From Vibrio amylolyticus (GTDB lineage: Bacteria > Pseudomonadota > Gammaproteobacteria > Enterobacterales > Vibrionaceae), in NCBI RefSeq assembly GCF_023145695.1, contig NZ_JAJHVV010000014.1:47108-111107 (forward strand): DNA of 64,000 nt. Reading direction: 5' to 3'. A program made the translations under genes and the position numbers. How positions within the stretch are numbered: the first letter of the stretch is position 1; each line of letters begins with the position of its first letter. Positions 34,206 through 43,263 of the stretch are shown piece after piece. Below the pieces are notes generated by a model. It was not told the origin of the DNA, did no database searches, and saw only the letters and a program-made list of their open reading frames with translations.

Positions 34206-34820
34206 CTACGCAGCAACCTGCTGTGTCATTGCTGGCGTTAATTCATCTTGAGTAGATTGTTTTTTCTTCTCACCGATAGGTAATACGGTACGACCGTACT
34301 CATTATTGATCACTTGTGCCATGGCAAAGTAGATAGCACTTGCACCACAGAAGATCCCTTCAAACCCAGCGATTGTGCCAATAAGTTCACTACCCGTGAA
34401 GTCACGAGCCGCCAACAAAGCAAACAGAATCGTGAGTGACCCAAATACCACTTGCTTCGCGCGTGGGTAGCACAATGATCCGATAAACATAAAGCCAGTG
34501 AAGACACCCCAAAGTGACAGGTACCATCCCATAAAGTGAGCAGGGCTCGCAGGGAGCCCCATATAAGGCATAACGAGAATACCCACTAAGCTCAACCAGA
34601 ACAGGCCATATGAAGTAAACGCTGTGGTACCAAAGGTATCACCGCGCTGAAAACACATAATGCCAACGATCACTTGGCTTAGCCCACCATAGAAGATCCC
34701 CATTGCTAAGATCATTGAATCAATAGGAAAATAGCCTGCATTGTGTATATTTAGCAGAATGGTCGTCATACCAAATCCCATTAAACCTAACGGGGCTGGA
34801 TTGGCTAACTTCGTTGACAT
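34206..34820 (-). CDS. satP: Acetate/succinate:proton symporter (GPR1/FUN34/YaaH family)
   Basis: SatP takes up acetate and succinate. The protein has the hallmark NPAPLGLMGFG near the N-terminus and six hydrophobic helices. ATG at 34820 is preferred (AAGGTGAG at six bases), giving 204 aa; a GTG at 34829 adds three codons. The charged C-terminus is cytosolic. It is a single gene divergent from nothing nearby and convergent with the symporter gene. Confidence 0.9.
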   Translation of the reverse strand: MSTKLANPAPLGLMGFGMTTILLNIHNAGYFPIDSMILAMGIFYGGLSQVIVGIMCFQRGDTFGTTAFTSYGLFWLSLVGILVMPYMGLPASPAHFMGWYLSLWGVFTGFMFIGSLCYPRAKQVVFGSLTILFALLAARDFTGSELIGTIAGFEGIFCGASAIYFAMAQVINNEYGRTVLPIGEKKKQSTQDELTPAMTQQVAA

Positions 34821-35031
34821 TTCACTCACCTTTAAAAAATACTGATAAAAATTACACGCGGAGTTTAGTGTAAGAAAATGTAAAAAGGAAAAGCAGTTAA
34901 TGGAAACTTAGGTTTCAAAATATGGAAGCACAGTTATTGGTAGGATAAGAGAAAAACAAAACCCTGCAGCTCTAAACATAAAGCAGACAGGGCTATTGAC
35001 TTAGTCATGAAAAGTCACTGATAGGATATGA

Positions 35032-36729
35032 TTATTGGCAGCTAATCTCATCCCAGAACCAGTTACTTTGCGTTGGGCTTTCCCATACACCTGGACCATT
35101 TTTGGCGACGAAGCACTTACCTAAATAGCTGACCTTTTCTCCATCACTCACTTGTGATCTTCCGGGTTGCCAAGGTGTAAATAGGCCTAGATCAGGTTCC
35201 GTTGCAGGAGGCTCTGTAACCGGAGGTTCTGTTACGGGTGGTTCTTCAGTAATCGGTGGTTCAGGCTCTGTTGGCGGTATAGTGATATCACCCGCAATCA
35301 CTTCCCATGGCCCTCCTTGTGCTGGATTGTCGCCCTGTGTCCACCACTTCGCTTGATAGGTAACACCTGAAACCGTTGCTTTATCTCCCGCTAGGTACAC
35401 TTTATTGATATCCCATGCCGCAACACCACCAATAGGAGGATCAGTTGGATCGACAGGCGTCAGCTCAGCTACTACGCGTACTTCAGGCCAGTTAGCATGT
35501 GACCCATAAAAGTTGGTGACACATTTCTCATAGTCTCCAGGTACCAATGCGGAATAGGCTGTTTGGAACCCGACAAGTTCACATTCAAATGAGAAACCTT
35601 CTGGGCGATCAGCATAATACTTCCAATTTCCGTCCCAGTTGGTGTAAAGCACATCCGTTGCACCATTTAGATTCAGGCTCCCGTATGGGGTTTGTTGCCA
35701 GCAAGTATTTTGTTCATCCGATTTAATAGGGATCTGGTAATGATTAGATAACCCTTCCCAGTAACGAATACGGTTAACCGGTTGTCCTTTATCTTTATTT
35801 TGCTCACCACACTCAATACCACCATTGATCACATTGATCGTGGTACCAAATCCATACCCTATACCTGCTTCTGTTTCACGAACTGAAGGCGACCATGTTC
35901 TGTCAATAACATGCAACATCGCAGGCTTTGGAGCTTGGGGCGTTAGGAAAAACCAAATCGCAGAAGCAAGATTCAACCATGAGTCTGCAACCAAACCAGG
36001 GTAGTTAAGCAATACTGATGCATCACCATCAAACATCACTTCTGAAAAGGCACCGTAATTGAAGTGATACGAAAGCTGTTTTGCACCACGGCCAAAATAT
36101 CCCTGACCCGCTGCACATGGCCAGCGTTGGTTCTGCCAATCGTTTTGTCCACACCCTGTCGTATAGCCCTCTTGCCCCTCTGACCAACCCATTTCACGAA
36201 CGTGAACCAAAGCTTGCTGCCACTCTTCCAGAGCCAATGGATTATCTGAAATATTATCTTTGGCAATATGGCCCCCCGTCTCTTGAGAGAAGTGAGCAAA
36301 TGCAGTCACAATAGACTTCTTACAAATTTCATCCGCGTCTCTGCCATCAGTGTAATCACCACAAAATGCAGGGAACTTACCAATCGCCCGTAAGAATCGT
36401 GTATAGGTATATTCCGGTGCGGCCATGTGGGTTAGGAAGTCCCACTCCGACTGCGGAAATACACTCTCAACACGTTTTACATTCGCAGGGTTTGAGGCAA
36501 GGTTTGGTTCTATTGCTTCAACAACGGCGTTATTCGTTGTTCGTAGTGCTTGAGACCATGTTACGTACATAGGATCACTGGCTTTTTCCGCTTCATTGGC
36601 TTCAAGATCAGCACGAGACACGATATAACCGATAGGGTTTTCAGGATCTGGTTGAATGGTTAACGCTGCCAAACTAGTGGCTGAGAGCGTCGCGCCCACC
36701 AATAACGCCAACTGGGTTACTTTCTTCAT
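35032..36729 (-). CDS. Secreted GH19 chitinase with chitin-binding modules
   Basis: Hydrolyses chitin by inversion; GH19 enzymes are found in some marine vibrios. Start at 36729 has AAGGAC seven bases upstream; an upstream GTG at 36750 is less likely. Order: signal peptide (about 1-22), GH19 domain with FAHFSQETGGH (catalytic Glu about 150) and the signature GYFGRGAKQLSYHFNYG, a Pro/Thr/Glu linker with EPPVT-type repeats, and two small Trp-rich modules. The first is a CBM5/12-like fold (AWDINKVYLAGDKATVSGV), the second ends FWDEISCQ. It is a single gene. Confidence 0.93.
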   Translation of the reverse strand: MKKVTQLALLVGATLSATSLAALTIQPDPENPIGYIVSRADLEANEAEKASDPMYVTWSQALRTTNNAVVEAIEPNLASNPANVKRVESVFPQSEWDFLTHMAAPEYTYTRFLRAIGKFPAFCGDYTDGRDADEICKKSIVTAFAHFSQETGGHIAKDNISDNPLALEEWQQALVHVREMGWSEGQEGYTTGCGQNDWQNQRWPCAAGQGYFGRGAKQLSYHFNYGAFSEVMFDGDASVLLNYPGLVADSWLNLASAIWFFLTPQAPKPAMLHVIDRTWSPSVRETEAGIGYGFGTTINVINGGIECGEQNKDKGQPVNRIRYWEGLSNHYQIPIKSDEQNTCWQQTPYGSLNLNGATDVLYTNWDGNWKYYADRPEGFSFECELVGFQTAYSALVPGDYEKCVTNFYGSHANWPEVRVVAELTPVDPTDPPIGGVAAWDINKVYLAGDKATVSGVTYQAKWWTQGDNPAQGGPWEVIAGDITIPPTEPEPPITEEPPVTEPPVTEPPATEPDLGLFTPWQPGRSQVSDGEKVSYLGKCFVAKNGPGVWESPTQSNWFWDEISCQ

Positions 36730-36942
36730 GAGTGAAGTCCTTATTTTCACTGGAAATTACCCAAAGAGTAAAAGGTTAAAACCCTTATCAGCAGTAAAAC
36801 AGTGTCAAGAAAACGAAACTTGCGAGTGGGTTAATTACAATGTAAACCATCTGTCATTCGGTAGACATAAAGAACACACGGTGTGCTACAAAATACACGT
36901 GCTAGGTTAACAAGGCTAAACGATAAAGAAGATCACTCAAGC

Positions 36943-36979
36943 GAAAAAAAAAGCCCCGCGAGAGTATCGCAGGGCTTTC
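36943..36979 (-). terminator. guaA terminator
   Basis: A GC-rich hairpin (36951-36977) is followed on the minus strand by about nine T. It ends guaA 27 bases past its stop. Confidence 0.9.
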
Positions 36980-37003
36980 AAAAGTTAGGAATCTATTTAA
37001 AGA

Positions 37004-38557
37004 TTATTCCCACTCGATAGTTGCAGGTGGCTTACCTGAAATATCGTATACAACACGTGAAATACCGTCTACTTCATTGATAATGCGGTTAGAAACCTTA
37101 CCTAGGAAGTCGTATGGCAGGTGTGCCCAGTGTGCTGTCATAAAGTCGATTGTCTCTACTGCACGCAGTGATACAACCCAATCGTATTTACGGCCATCAC
37201 CCATTACGCCAACAGAACGTACTGGTAGGAATACCGTAAATGCTTGAGAAACTTTGTGGTAAAGATCAGCAGTGTGTAGCTCTTCAATAAAGATAGCGTC
37301 AGCGCGGCGTAGCAAGTCACAGTACTCTTTCTTGATTTCGCCAAGAACACGAACACCCAGGCCAGGCCCAGGGAATGGGTGGCGGTAAAGCATGTTGTAT
37401 GGAAGACCAAGTTCTAGACCAATCTTACGTACTTCATCTTTAAACAACTCACGTAATGGCTCAACCAGACCCATTTCCATATCATCAGGAAGACCACCAA
37501 CGTTATGGTGAGACTTGATAACATGCGCCTTGCCTGTTTTAGATGCCGCAGACTCGATAACGTCAGGGTAGATAGTACCTTGCGCTAACCATTTCGCGTT
37601 TGATAGTTTCTTTGACTCTTCATCAAAGATATCAACAAATACGTGGCCAATGATCTTACGTTTAGCTTCTGGTTCGTCTTCGCCTTCTAGCGCTTTAAGA
37701 AAACGCTCTTCTGCTTCAACTTTAATGATGTTTAAACCGAATTTATCGCCGAACATTTCCATAACTTGATCGGCTTCGTTTAAACGAAGAAGACCGTTAT
37801 CAACGAATACACACGTTAGCTTGTCGCCAATTGCGCGGTGAGCAAGCATCGCAACAACTGAAGAATCAACACCACCAGATAGACCAAGAATCACTTCATC
37901 GTCACCTACTTGCTCTTTAATGCGAGCAACGGCGTCTTCGATGATTGATTCAGATGTCCATAGACGCTCACAACCACATACATTAAGTACGAAGTTTTCT
38001 AGCATCTTAAGGCCATTTTTCGTGTGTGTTACTTCCGGGTGAAATTGAACGCCGTAATATTTTTTCTCTTCATTTGCCATCGCAGCGTATGGGCAAGTTT
38101 CTGTCTCAGCGATTTTGGTAAAGTCAGCTGGGATTTCAACAACCTTGTCACCGTGGCTCATCCATACATCTTGAGTTGCTTCAAGATCTTGGAATAGTGC
38201 AGATTCACCAGTCACTTGTACTGCAGCGTAGCCAAATTCACGTTCGTTTGAACCTGCTACTTTACCGCCAAGCTGCTCTGCCATGGTTTGCATGCCGTAA
38301 CATACACCAAATACTGGCACACCAGAGTCAAATACATATTGTGGTGCACGTGGAGAGTTTGCTTCCGTAACACTCTCAGGGCCGCCAGAAAGAATTATAC
38401 CGTCCGGGTTAAATTCACGAATGTCAGCTTCTTCTACGTCCCAGCTCCAAAGCTCACAGTAAACACCGATCTCACGGATACGACGAGCAACTAGCTGCGT
38501 ATATTGAGAACCGAAATCCAGAATTAGAATACGTTGGTCATGAATATTTTTAGTCAT
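37004..38557 (-). CDS. guaA: GMP synthase (glutamine-hydrolysing)
   Basis: GuaA converts XMP, ATP and glutamine to GMP. The 517-aa protein has a class I glutamine amidotransferase domain (about 9-200) with nucleophile Cys in FGVCYGMQT and its His/Glu partners (QFHPEVTHT). The ATP-pyrophosphatase P-loop SGGVDSSVVA follows (about 225-235), then the C-terminal dimerisation domain ending PPATIEWE. guaB is upstream, as in the classic guaBA operon. Confidence 0.97.
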   Translation of the reverse strand: MTKNIHDQRILILDFGSQYTQLVARRIREIGVYCELWSWDVEEADIREFNPDGIILSGGPESVTEANSPRAPQYVFDSGVPVFGVCYGMQTMAEQLGGKVAGSNEREFGYAAVQVTGESALFQDLEATQDVWMSHGDKVVEIPADFTKIAETETCPYAAMANEEKKYYGVQFHPEVTHTKNGLKMLENFVLNVCGCERLWTSESIIEDAVARIKEQVGDDEVILGLSGGVDSSVVAMLAHRAIGDKLTCVFVDNGLLRLNEADQVMEMFGDKFGLNIIKVEAEERFLKALEGEDEPEAKRKIIGHVFVDIFDEESKKLSNAKWLAQGTIYPDVIESAASKTGKAHVIKSHHNVGGLPDDMEMGLVEPLRELFKDEVRKIGLELGLPYNMLYRHPFPGPGLGVRVLGEIKKEYCDLLRRADAIFIEELHTADLYHKVSQAFTVFLPVRSVGVMGDGRKYDWVVSLRAVETIDFMTAHWAHLPYDFLGKVSNRIINEVDGISRVVYDISGKPPATIEWE

Positions 38558-38590
38558 TTGATGCAGTCTTATTAGCTAAATAATGAAACG

Positions 38591-38610
38591 GAGGCGAGTG
38601 TACTCGCCTC
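38591..38610 (-). other. Hairpin between guaB and guaA
   Basis: GAGGCGAGT (38591-38599) and ACTCGCCTC (38602-38610) form a strong stem. On the minus strand the following CGTTTCATT is only weakly T-rich, so this may attenuate or process the guaBA transcript. Confidence 0.45.
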
Positions 38611-38714
38611 TCATTAAGTCTTCAAGTGATAAAGCAATCGTTTTCGTCAAACCGACTTTATTCAACATATTTAGTTAAACATGCTGAGAAATATAGCGGT
38701 TCAACCCTATTGCA

Positions 38715-40178
38715 TTAACCTAAACGGTAGTTTGGTGCTTCTTTTGTGATTTGAACATCATGCACGTGAGATTCAGCCATACCTGCACCAGAAATACGAA
38801 CAAATTCAGCTTTAGTACGCATGTCTTCAACCGTTGCAGATCCCGTTAGACCCATGCTTGATCGAAGGCCACCCATTTGCTGGTGAACAATCTCTTTTAG
38901 ACGACCTTTATAGGCGATACGACCTTCAATACCTTCAGGAACAAGCTTGTCAGCGGCGTTATCTGATTGGAAGTAACGGTCTGAAGAACCTTGAGACATC
39001 GCGCCAAGAGAGCCCATGCCACGGTAAGACTTGTAAGAACGGCCGTTGTAAAGAATCACTTCACCTGGTGCTTCTTCAGTTCCGGCGAACATTGAACCAA
39101 CCATCACACATGATGCGCCAGCAACGATTGCTTTACAGATATCACCAGAGAAACGGATACCACCATCAGCAATTACTGGAATGCCGTATTCAGCGGCTGC
39201 TTCTGCTGCGTCTGAAATAGCGGTGATTTGTGGAACACCAACGCCTGTAACGATACGAGTCGTACAGATAGAACCAGGGCCGATACCGACTTTAACTGCG
39301 CTAACGCCCGCTTCGATAAGTGCTTTAGCACCCGCGCCCGTTGCAACGTTACCACCAATAATTTCTAAATCAGGGAATGCTGCGCGTGTTTCACGAATGC
39401 GGTTTAGAACGCCTTCTGAGTGGCCGTGTGAAGAGTCAATAAGAAGCACATCTACACCCGCTTCAACGAGTGCAGCTACGCGCTCTTCGTTACCTGCACC
39501 AGCACCAACAGCCGCACCTACGCGTAAACGACCTTTGTCATCTTTACATGCATTAGGTTTGCGTTCTGCTTTATGGAAATCTTTTGCTGTGATCATACCG
39601 GTAAGCTGGAACTCATCGTTCACAACCAGTACTTTTTCAACGCGTGCTTCGTGCATTTTCTCTTGCACTTCTTCACGTGTTGCCCCTTCTTTAACTGAAG
39701 CTAAACGCTCTTTTGGCGTCATTACTACGTCAACTTTCTTAGAAAGATCCGTAACAAAACGAATATCACGGCCGGTAATAATACCCACCAATTCGTTGTT
39801 TTCAGTCACAACAGGGAAACCTGCAAATCCGTGCTTGTCAGTCAAAGCAACAACATCTTCAATGGTTGCGTCAGGACGAACCGTCACTGGTGCAGAAACC
39901 ACACCCGCTTCAAAAATCTTAACTAAGCGAACTTGTTCCGCTTGCTGCTCAATAGACATGTTTTTATGAATGAAGCCAATACCACCTTCTTGCGCTAGGG
40001 CAATAGCAAGGCGAGCTTCTGTCACAGTATCCATAGATGCAGAGATCATTGGGATGTTTAGGGAAATATTCTTCGTCAGCTGAGTGCGAAGATCAGCTGT
40101 GTTTGGGAGAACGGTGGAGTGTGCTGGCACTAGCAGTACGTCGTCGAATGTCAGCGCTTCTTTGGCAATTCTTAGCAT
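38715..40178 (-). CDS. guaB: IMP dehydrogenase
   Basis: GuaB oxidises IMP to XMP with NAD+, the rate-limiting step of guanine nucleotide synthesis. The catalytic Cys lies in GSICTTRIVTG, two CBS domains occupy about 90-200 and the GMGSLGAM flap motif is present. The start is the ATG at 40178 (MLRIAKEALTFDDVL), giving 487 aa; a TTG two codons upstream is rejected. A TATAAT sequence lies about 120 bases upstream on the minus strand near 40296-40301. guaA follows on the same strand. Confidence 0.97.
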   Translation of the reverse strand: MLRIAKEALTFDDVLLVPAHSTVLPNTADLRTQLTKNISLNIPMISASMDTVTEARLAIALAQEGGIGFIHKNMSIEQQAEQVRLVKIFEAGVVSAPVTVRPDATIEDVVALTDKHGFAGFPVVTENNELVGIITGRDIRFVTDLSKKVDVVMTPKERLASVKEGATREEVQEKMHEARVEKVLVVNDEFQLTGMITAKDFHKAERKPNACKDDKGRLRVGAAVGAGAGNEERVAALVEAGVDVLLIDSSHGHSEGVLNRIRETRAAFPDLEIIGGNVATGAGAKALIEAGVSAVKVGIGPGSICTTRIVTGVGVPQITAISDAAEAAAEYGIPVIADGGIRFSGDICKAIVAGASCVMVGSMFAGTEEAPGEVILYNGRSYKSYRGMGSLGAMSQGSSDRYFQSDNAADKLVPEGIEGRIAYKGRLKEIVHQQMGGLRSSMGLTGSATVEDMRTKAEFVRISGAGMAESHVHDVQITKEAPNYRLG

Positions 40179-40344
40179 TTGCAATATCTCACAATAATAG
40201 GAGTAAAAAGAAACAACCCAATCTCATCGTTTCGCCTAATGAGGACAGCCAATTTAAGGAAATCAAACTGCATTTGGATTAGATATTGCGGACGGATTAT
40301 ACGGCTAACGAAATCGCTTGGCTACACATTTTTGTATATTTAAT

Positions 40345-40372
40345 TTGCATTTACCCCCTTGCTATGTATTAT
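40345..40372 (+). promoter_or_regulatory. Predicted xseA promoter
   Basis: TTGCAT (40345-40350) and TATTAT (40367-40372) are 16 bases apart, ending about 28 bases before the chosen xseA start. Confidence 0.5.
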
Positions 40373-40400
40373 ATTGCCGCTATCTTCCATCCTCACGTCT

Positions 40401-41744
40401 ATGAGTTTAGCTGTGTCCTCTCTGACCAATCAGAATATCTTCACTGTTTCTCGTCTTAATTCTGAAGTTCGCTTACTGCTTGAAAACCAAATGGGTATTG
40501 TTTGGCTAGTCGGAGAAATCTCCAACTTTTCATCACCTGTTTCTGGTCACTGGTACCTCACGCTAAAAGACTCTCGCGCCCAAGTGAAATGTGCGATGTT
40601 CAAAGGCAATAATCGTCGAGTGACATTCAAGCCGAAGAATGGTCAGCAAGTATTAGTTAAAGCGCGCTTGTCTCTGTATGAGCCTCGTGGTGATTATCAG
40701 CTGATTATCGATAGCATGCAGCCTGAAGGGGATGGTCAGCTTCAACAACAGTTCGATGAATTAAAGATGAAGCTGGCAGCGGAAGGTCTTTTCGCTCAAA
40801 CCTGTAAATCACCGCTACCTGAACACCCTAAATGCGTTGGTGTCATTACTTCGCAAACCGGTGCCGCTCTTTTTGACATTCTAGATGTTTTAAAAAGGCG
40901 AGATCCGAGTCTACCTGTGATTGTCTACCCGACCGTGGTTCAAGGACAAGAAGCCGCCATTCAGATTGCTCAAGCGATCGGCCGTGCAAACAGCCGTGAA
41001 GAGTGTGATGTATTGATCGTTGGTCGAGGGGGCGGTTCGCTTGAAGATCTATGGTGCTTTAACAATGAAATAGTTGCACGAACCATTGCAGCCAGTCAGA
41101 TCCCGATTATTAGCGCGGTTGGGCATGAAATTGATGTCACGATTGCAGACTTTGTCGCTGATATGCGTGCGCCTACCCCATCCGCAGCTGCTGAGCTTGT
41201 TAGCAGAGACAATAGCCATAAAGCACAATCTTTTATGGCGAAGAAAAGAAACCTAGTAAACGCTATGCGTCATTATATATCGTCACAGCAAAGCCATGTT
41301 GCCCAGCTACTACATCGTTTAGACAAGCAACATCCAAGTGTTCAACTTCAGCAACAGAGCCAACAGATTGACCAATTAGAAGTTCGTCTGCATCATGCTG
41401 CAAAACAATATTTAAATAGTCAACGCACGCAGCTCAATCGACTAGAACATAAACTTCAATTACAGTCTCCTGCCATTCAGCTCAATCAACAAGTGTCACA
41501 CTTGGCACAGTCAGAGCAACGGCTCATTGATGCGATGCAGAGGAAACTACTAAACACTCGTCATAAATTCAGCTTGATGGCAGAAAAACTTGATACCGTT
41601 AGCCCACTCGCAACCCTATCTCGTGGCTATTCAATAACTCAAGACAGCAAGGGATCAGTTATTACTCGTCGTTCACAAATAAAAACAGGCGACCAATTGA
41701 TCACCCGTTTATCTGATGGCGAAGTGCGTTCAACGGTCGATTAG
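40401..41744 (+). CDS. xseA: Exodeoxyribonuclease VII large subunit
   Basis: XseA is the catalytic subunit of the single-strand specific ExoVII. The start at 40401 (MSLAVSSLTNQNIFTVSRLN) matches the family N-terminus; an ATG at 40359 would add 14 poorly conserved residues. The OB-fold N-terminal domain (about 5-100), the catalytic central domain with GRGGGSLEDLW near 213-223, and a long helical C-terminal region that assembles with XseB are visible. It is divergent from guaB. Confidence 0.95.
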   Translation: MSLAVSSLTNQNIFTVSRLNSEVRLLLENQMGIVWLVGEISNFSSPVSGHWYLTLKDSRAQVKCAMFKGNNRRVTFKPKNGQQVLVKARLSLYEPRGDYQLIIDSMQPEGDGQLQQQFDELKMKLAAEGLFAQTCKSPLPEHPKCVGVITSQTGAALFDILDVLKRRDPSLPVIVYPTVVQGQEAAIQIAQAIGRANSREECDVLIVGRGGGSLEDLWCFNNEIVARTIAASQIPIISAVGHEIDVTIADFVADMRAPTPSAAAELVSRDNSHKAQSFMAKKRNLVNAMRHYISSQQSHVAQLLHRLDKQHPSVQLQQQSQQIDQLEVRLHHAAKQYLNSQRTQLNRLEHKLQLQSPAIQLNQQVSHLAQSEQRLIDAMQRKLLNTRHKFSLMAEKLDTVSPLATLSRGYSITQDSKGSVITRRSQIKTGDQLITRLSDGEVRSTVD

Positions 41745-41971
41745 TCTGCTTGTTTCTCTTTAAATACAAACTTTGCTCGTGATTTAGACTTTAGCTCATT
41801 ACACGTATTACAAAAGTAACTCGCTGAACCACAAGCTTGAAGCTTTTCTAATTCAGCATCGCAATCAGGGCAGAATGCCTGCTTATCAAACCCCACCTCA
41901 CATGAAGGACACGAATAGTGTCCAACCCACTCTAATGAAATTTCACATTTTGGGCAGTTATTGTCGCTCAT
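41741..41971 (-). CDS. yfgJ: YfgJ-like zinc-ribbon protein
   Basis: The 76-aa protein has four CxxC knuckles, C6/C9, C21/C24, C34/C37 and C54/C57, enough for two zinc ribbons. E. coli yfgJ has the same size and neighbourhood next to xseA/guaB and der. The cellular role is not known. Its stop codon overlaps the convergent xseA stop by four bases. Upstream is the 345-base gap with the crtS candidate. Confidence 0.85.
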   Translation of the reverse strand: MSDNNCPKCEISLEWVGHYSCPSCEVGFDKQAFCPDCDAELEKLQACGSASYFCNTCNELKSKSRAKFVFKEKQAD

Positions 41972-42060
41972 CTGTTTTTCTCGCTTTTCATTTTAATTAT
42001 CTTGTTCAAAGCCGTTAACTCGATTGCATCGAAAATTGGCATTTTTTGAAAATTAAGCCG

Positions 42061-42240
42061 CTCTATTTAACTCTTTTTCAAATGTGATGCTTGATCAATC
42101 CCACACACTTGCACCTTGATCCGATCAGGAAAAGATCCTTTAATGATCTTGTGCTTTATCCAACTTGATCAGCGATCTCCCACAAAAAGAACATTTATAT
42201 CACCACACACCGAAAGCATAAGTTACATGTGCTGCATTTC
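42061..42240. promoter_or_regulatory. Probable crtS (chromosome 2 replication triggering site)
   Basis: In V. cholerae crtS lies between VC0764 and VC0765, the genes equivalent to the alaX-like and zinc-ribbon genes that flank this gap. Replication of this site allows RctB to fire ori2. Seven GATC sites lie within 85 bases (42093, 42118, 42123, 42134, 42145, 42167, 42174), which fits Dam-controlled RctB binding. The sequence-level RctB motif was not verified. No gene is present in 41972-42316. Confidence 0.75.
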
Positions 42241-42316
42241 AATTTTAAACAGTTATTTATTTCAATATCAGGTGTGTTAAATATTATTTTCAGGTTTTAA
42301 TAAAACTATCGTAATT

Positions 42317-43195
42317 CTATATTGAATGAATTACATCGGTCTGCATTTCAATATTCTGACCATCCGTTTGAACCAGTGTTACCTTAATAGTCGTAAATTC
42401 ACTCAACGATACGACATGCGTGCCGCCGCAAGGTATGGTTGCGATGCTCCCCTCACCAAGATCACACGACCAATAACGAGAACTTGTTAACGTCTCTCCA
42501 TCACAAGTCATAGTGACATCCGTATCATGCTCAAGCCAAGCTACCAGCTGCTCATTAACCTTAGACTCAATTTCTGGTAAGTCTTCAAGCATCTGTGCGC
42601 TGTTTAAGCCGCGTTTACGTATTGTCTTTCCTAAACGATAGACATCGTTGCACTTATCTTCTGTAACGAAGCTGGTGACTTGAGCGTAGCTATTAAAATC
42701 GAAATGACCATGTGGGTCTTTTCTGTCTGCATCTTTACGCCAATATCCTGCAGCTAAGACTTTATTTAACGCAAGATACGCTAAGTGCCCAGCGCTATGG
42801 CCTCGGCTTAAACTCTGTTGGTATGCCTTATCAACAACTAAACTCACGCGGTCATTCACTTCGATAGTTTGCGATAGATTATCGATACAATGTACCACTA
42901 CAAAGGCCCAACCCGCTTCATCACGCTTTACGGGAATATCCTCACCGATAAACAGATTATTCGTCTTAAGCTCAACCGCACCTACTTGGCAGTCATCGAC
43001 ATTGAATGACTCACCAGAAATGACGATCTCTCCCCTATCCGCAGGGTGATCTGGCCAAATGTGGCTGACAGGATGAAACGGGGTGGATTCTGTGACTATG
43101 TACGTGACAGAGCCCTGTTTTAAAAGTAATTGAACACAAGATTCTAACTGCCATGTTTGATGGCAAAACTGAGTCATTGTTGGAGTAACTGTCAT
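42317..43195 (-). CDS. Alanyl-tRNA editing protein (AlaX-like)
   Basis: AlaX-type proteins hydrolyse Ser or Gly mis-charged on tRNA-Ala. The 292-aa protein has the HxxxH zinc motif in SRGHSAGHLA (about 134-138) and the C-terminal Cys-x3-His zinc site in CGGTHVV. The N-terminal half has the AlaX beta-barrel-like domain ending with a variable central stretch. GTAACTGTC precedes the ATG at 43195. It lies between crtS and der as in V. cholerae. Confidence 0.85.
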   Translation of the reverse strand: MTVTPTMTQFCHQTWQLESCVQLLLKQGSVTYIVTESTPFHPVSHIWPDHPADRGEIVISGESFNVDDCQVGAVELKTNNLFIGEDIPVKRDEAGWAFVVVHCIDNLSQTIEVNDRVSLVVDKAYQQSLSRGHSAGHLAYLALNKVLAAGYWRKDADRKDPHGHFDFNSYAQVTSFVTEDKCNDVYRLGKTIRKRGLNSAQMLEDLPEIESKVNEQLVAWLEHDTDVTMTCDGETLTSSRYWSCDLGEGSIATIPCGGTHVVSLSEFTTIKVTLVQTDGQNIEMQTDVIHSI

Positions 43196-43230
43196 TGTAT
43201 TTTTAGCTGCTCTTTAAATTGATGTGATAC

Positions 43231-43258
43231 AAAAAGCCCAAGCATAGTAGCTTGGGCA
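43231..43258 (-). terminator. der terminator
   Basis: GCCCAAGC and GCTTGGGC form a stem; on the minus strand five T follow. Confidence 0.85.
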
Positions 43259-43263
43259 ATGTT

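Noticed and set aside
36656..36910. Plus-strand ORF of 84 aa upstream of guaA, antisense to the chitinase signal peptide
   Set aside because: Shadow of the chitinase 5' end, without support of its own.
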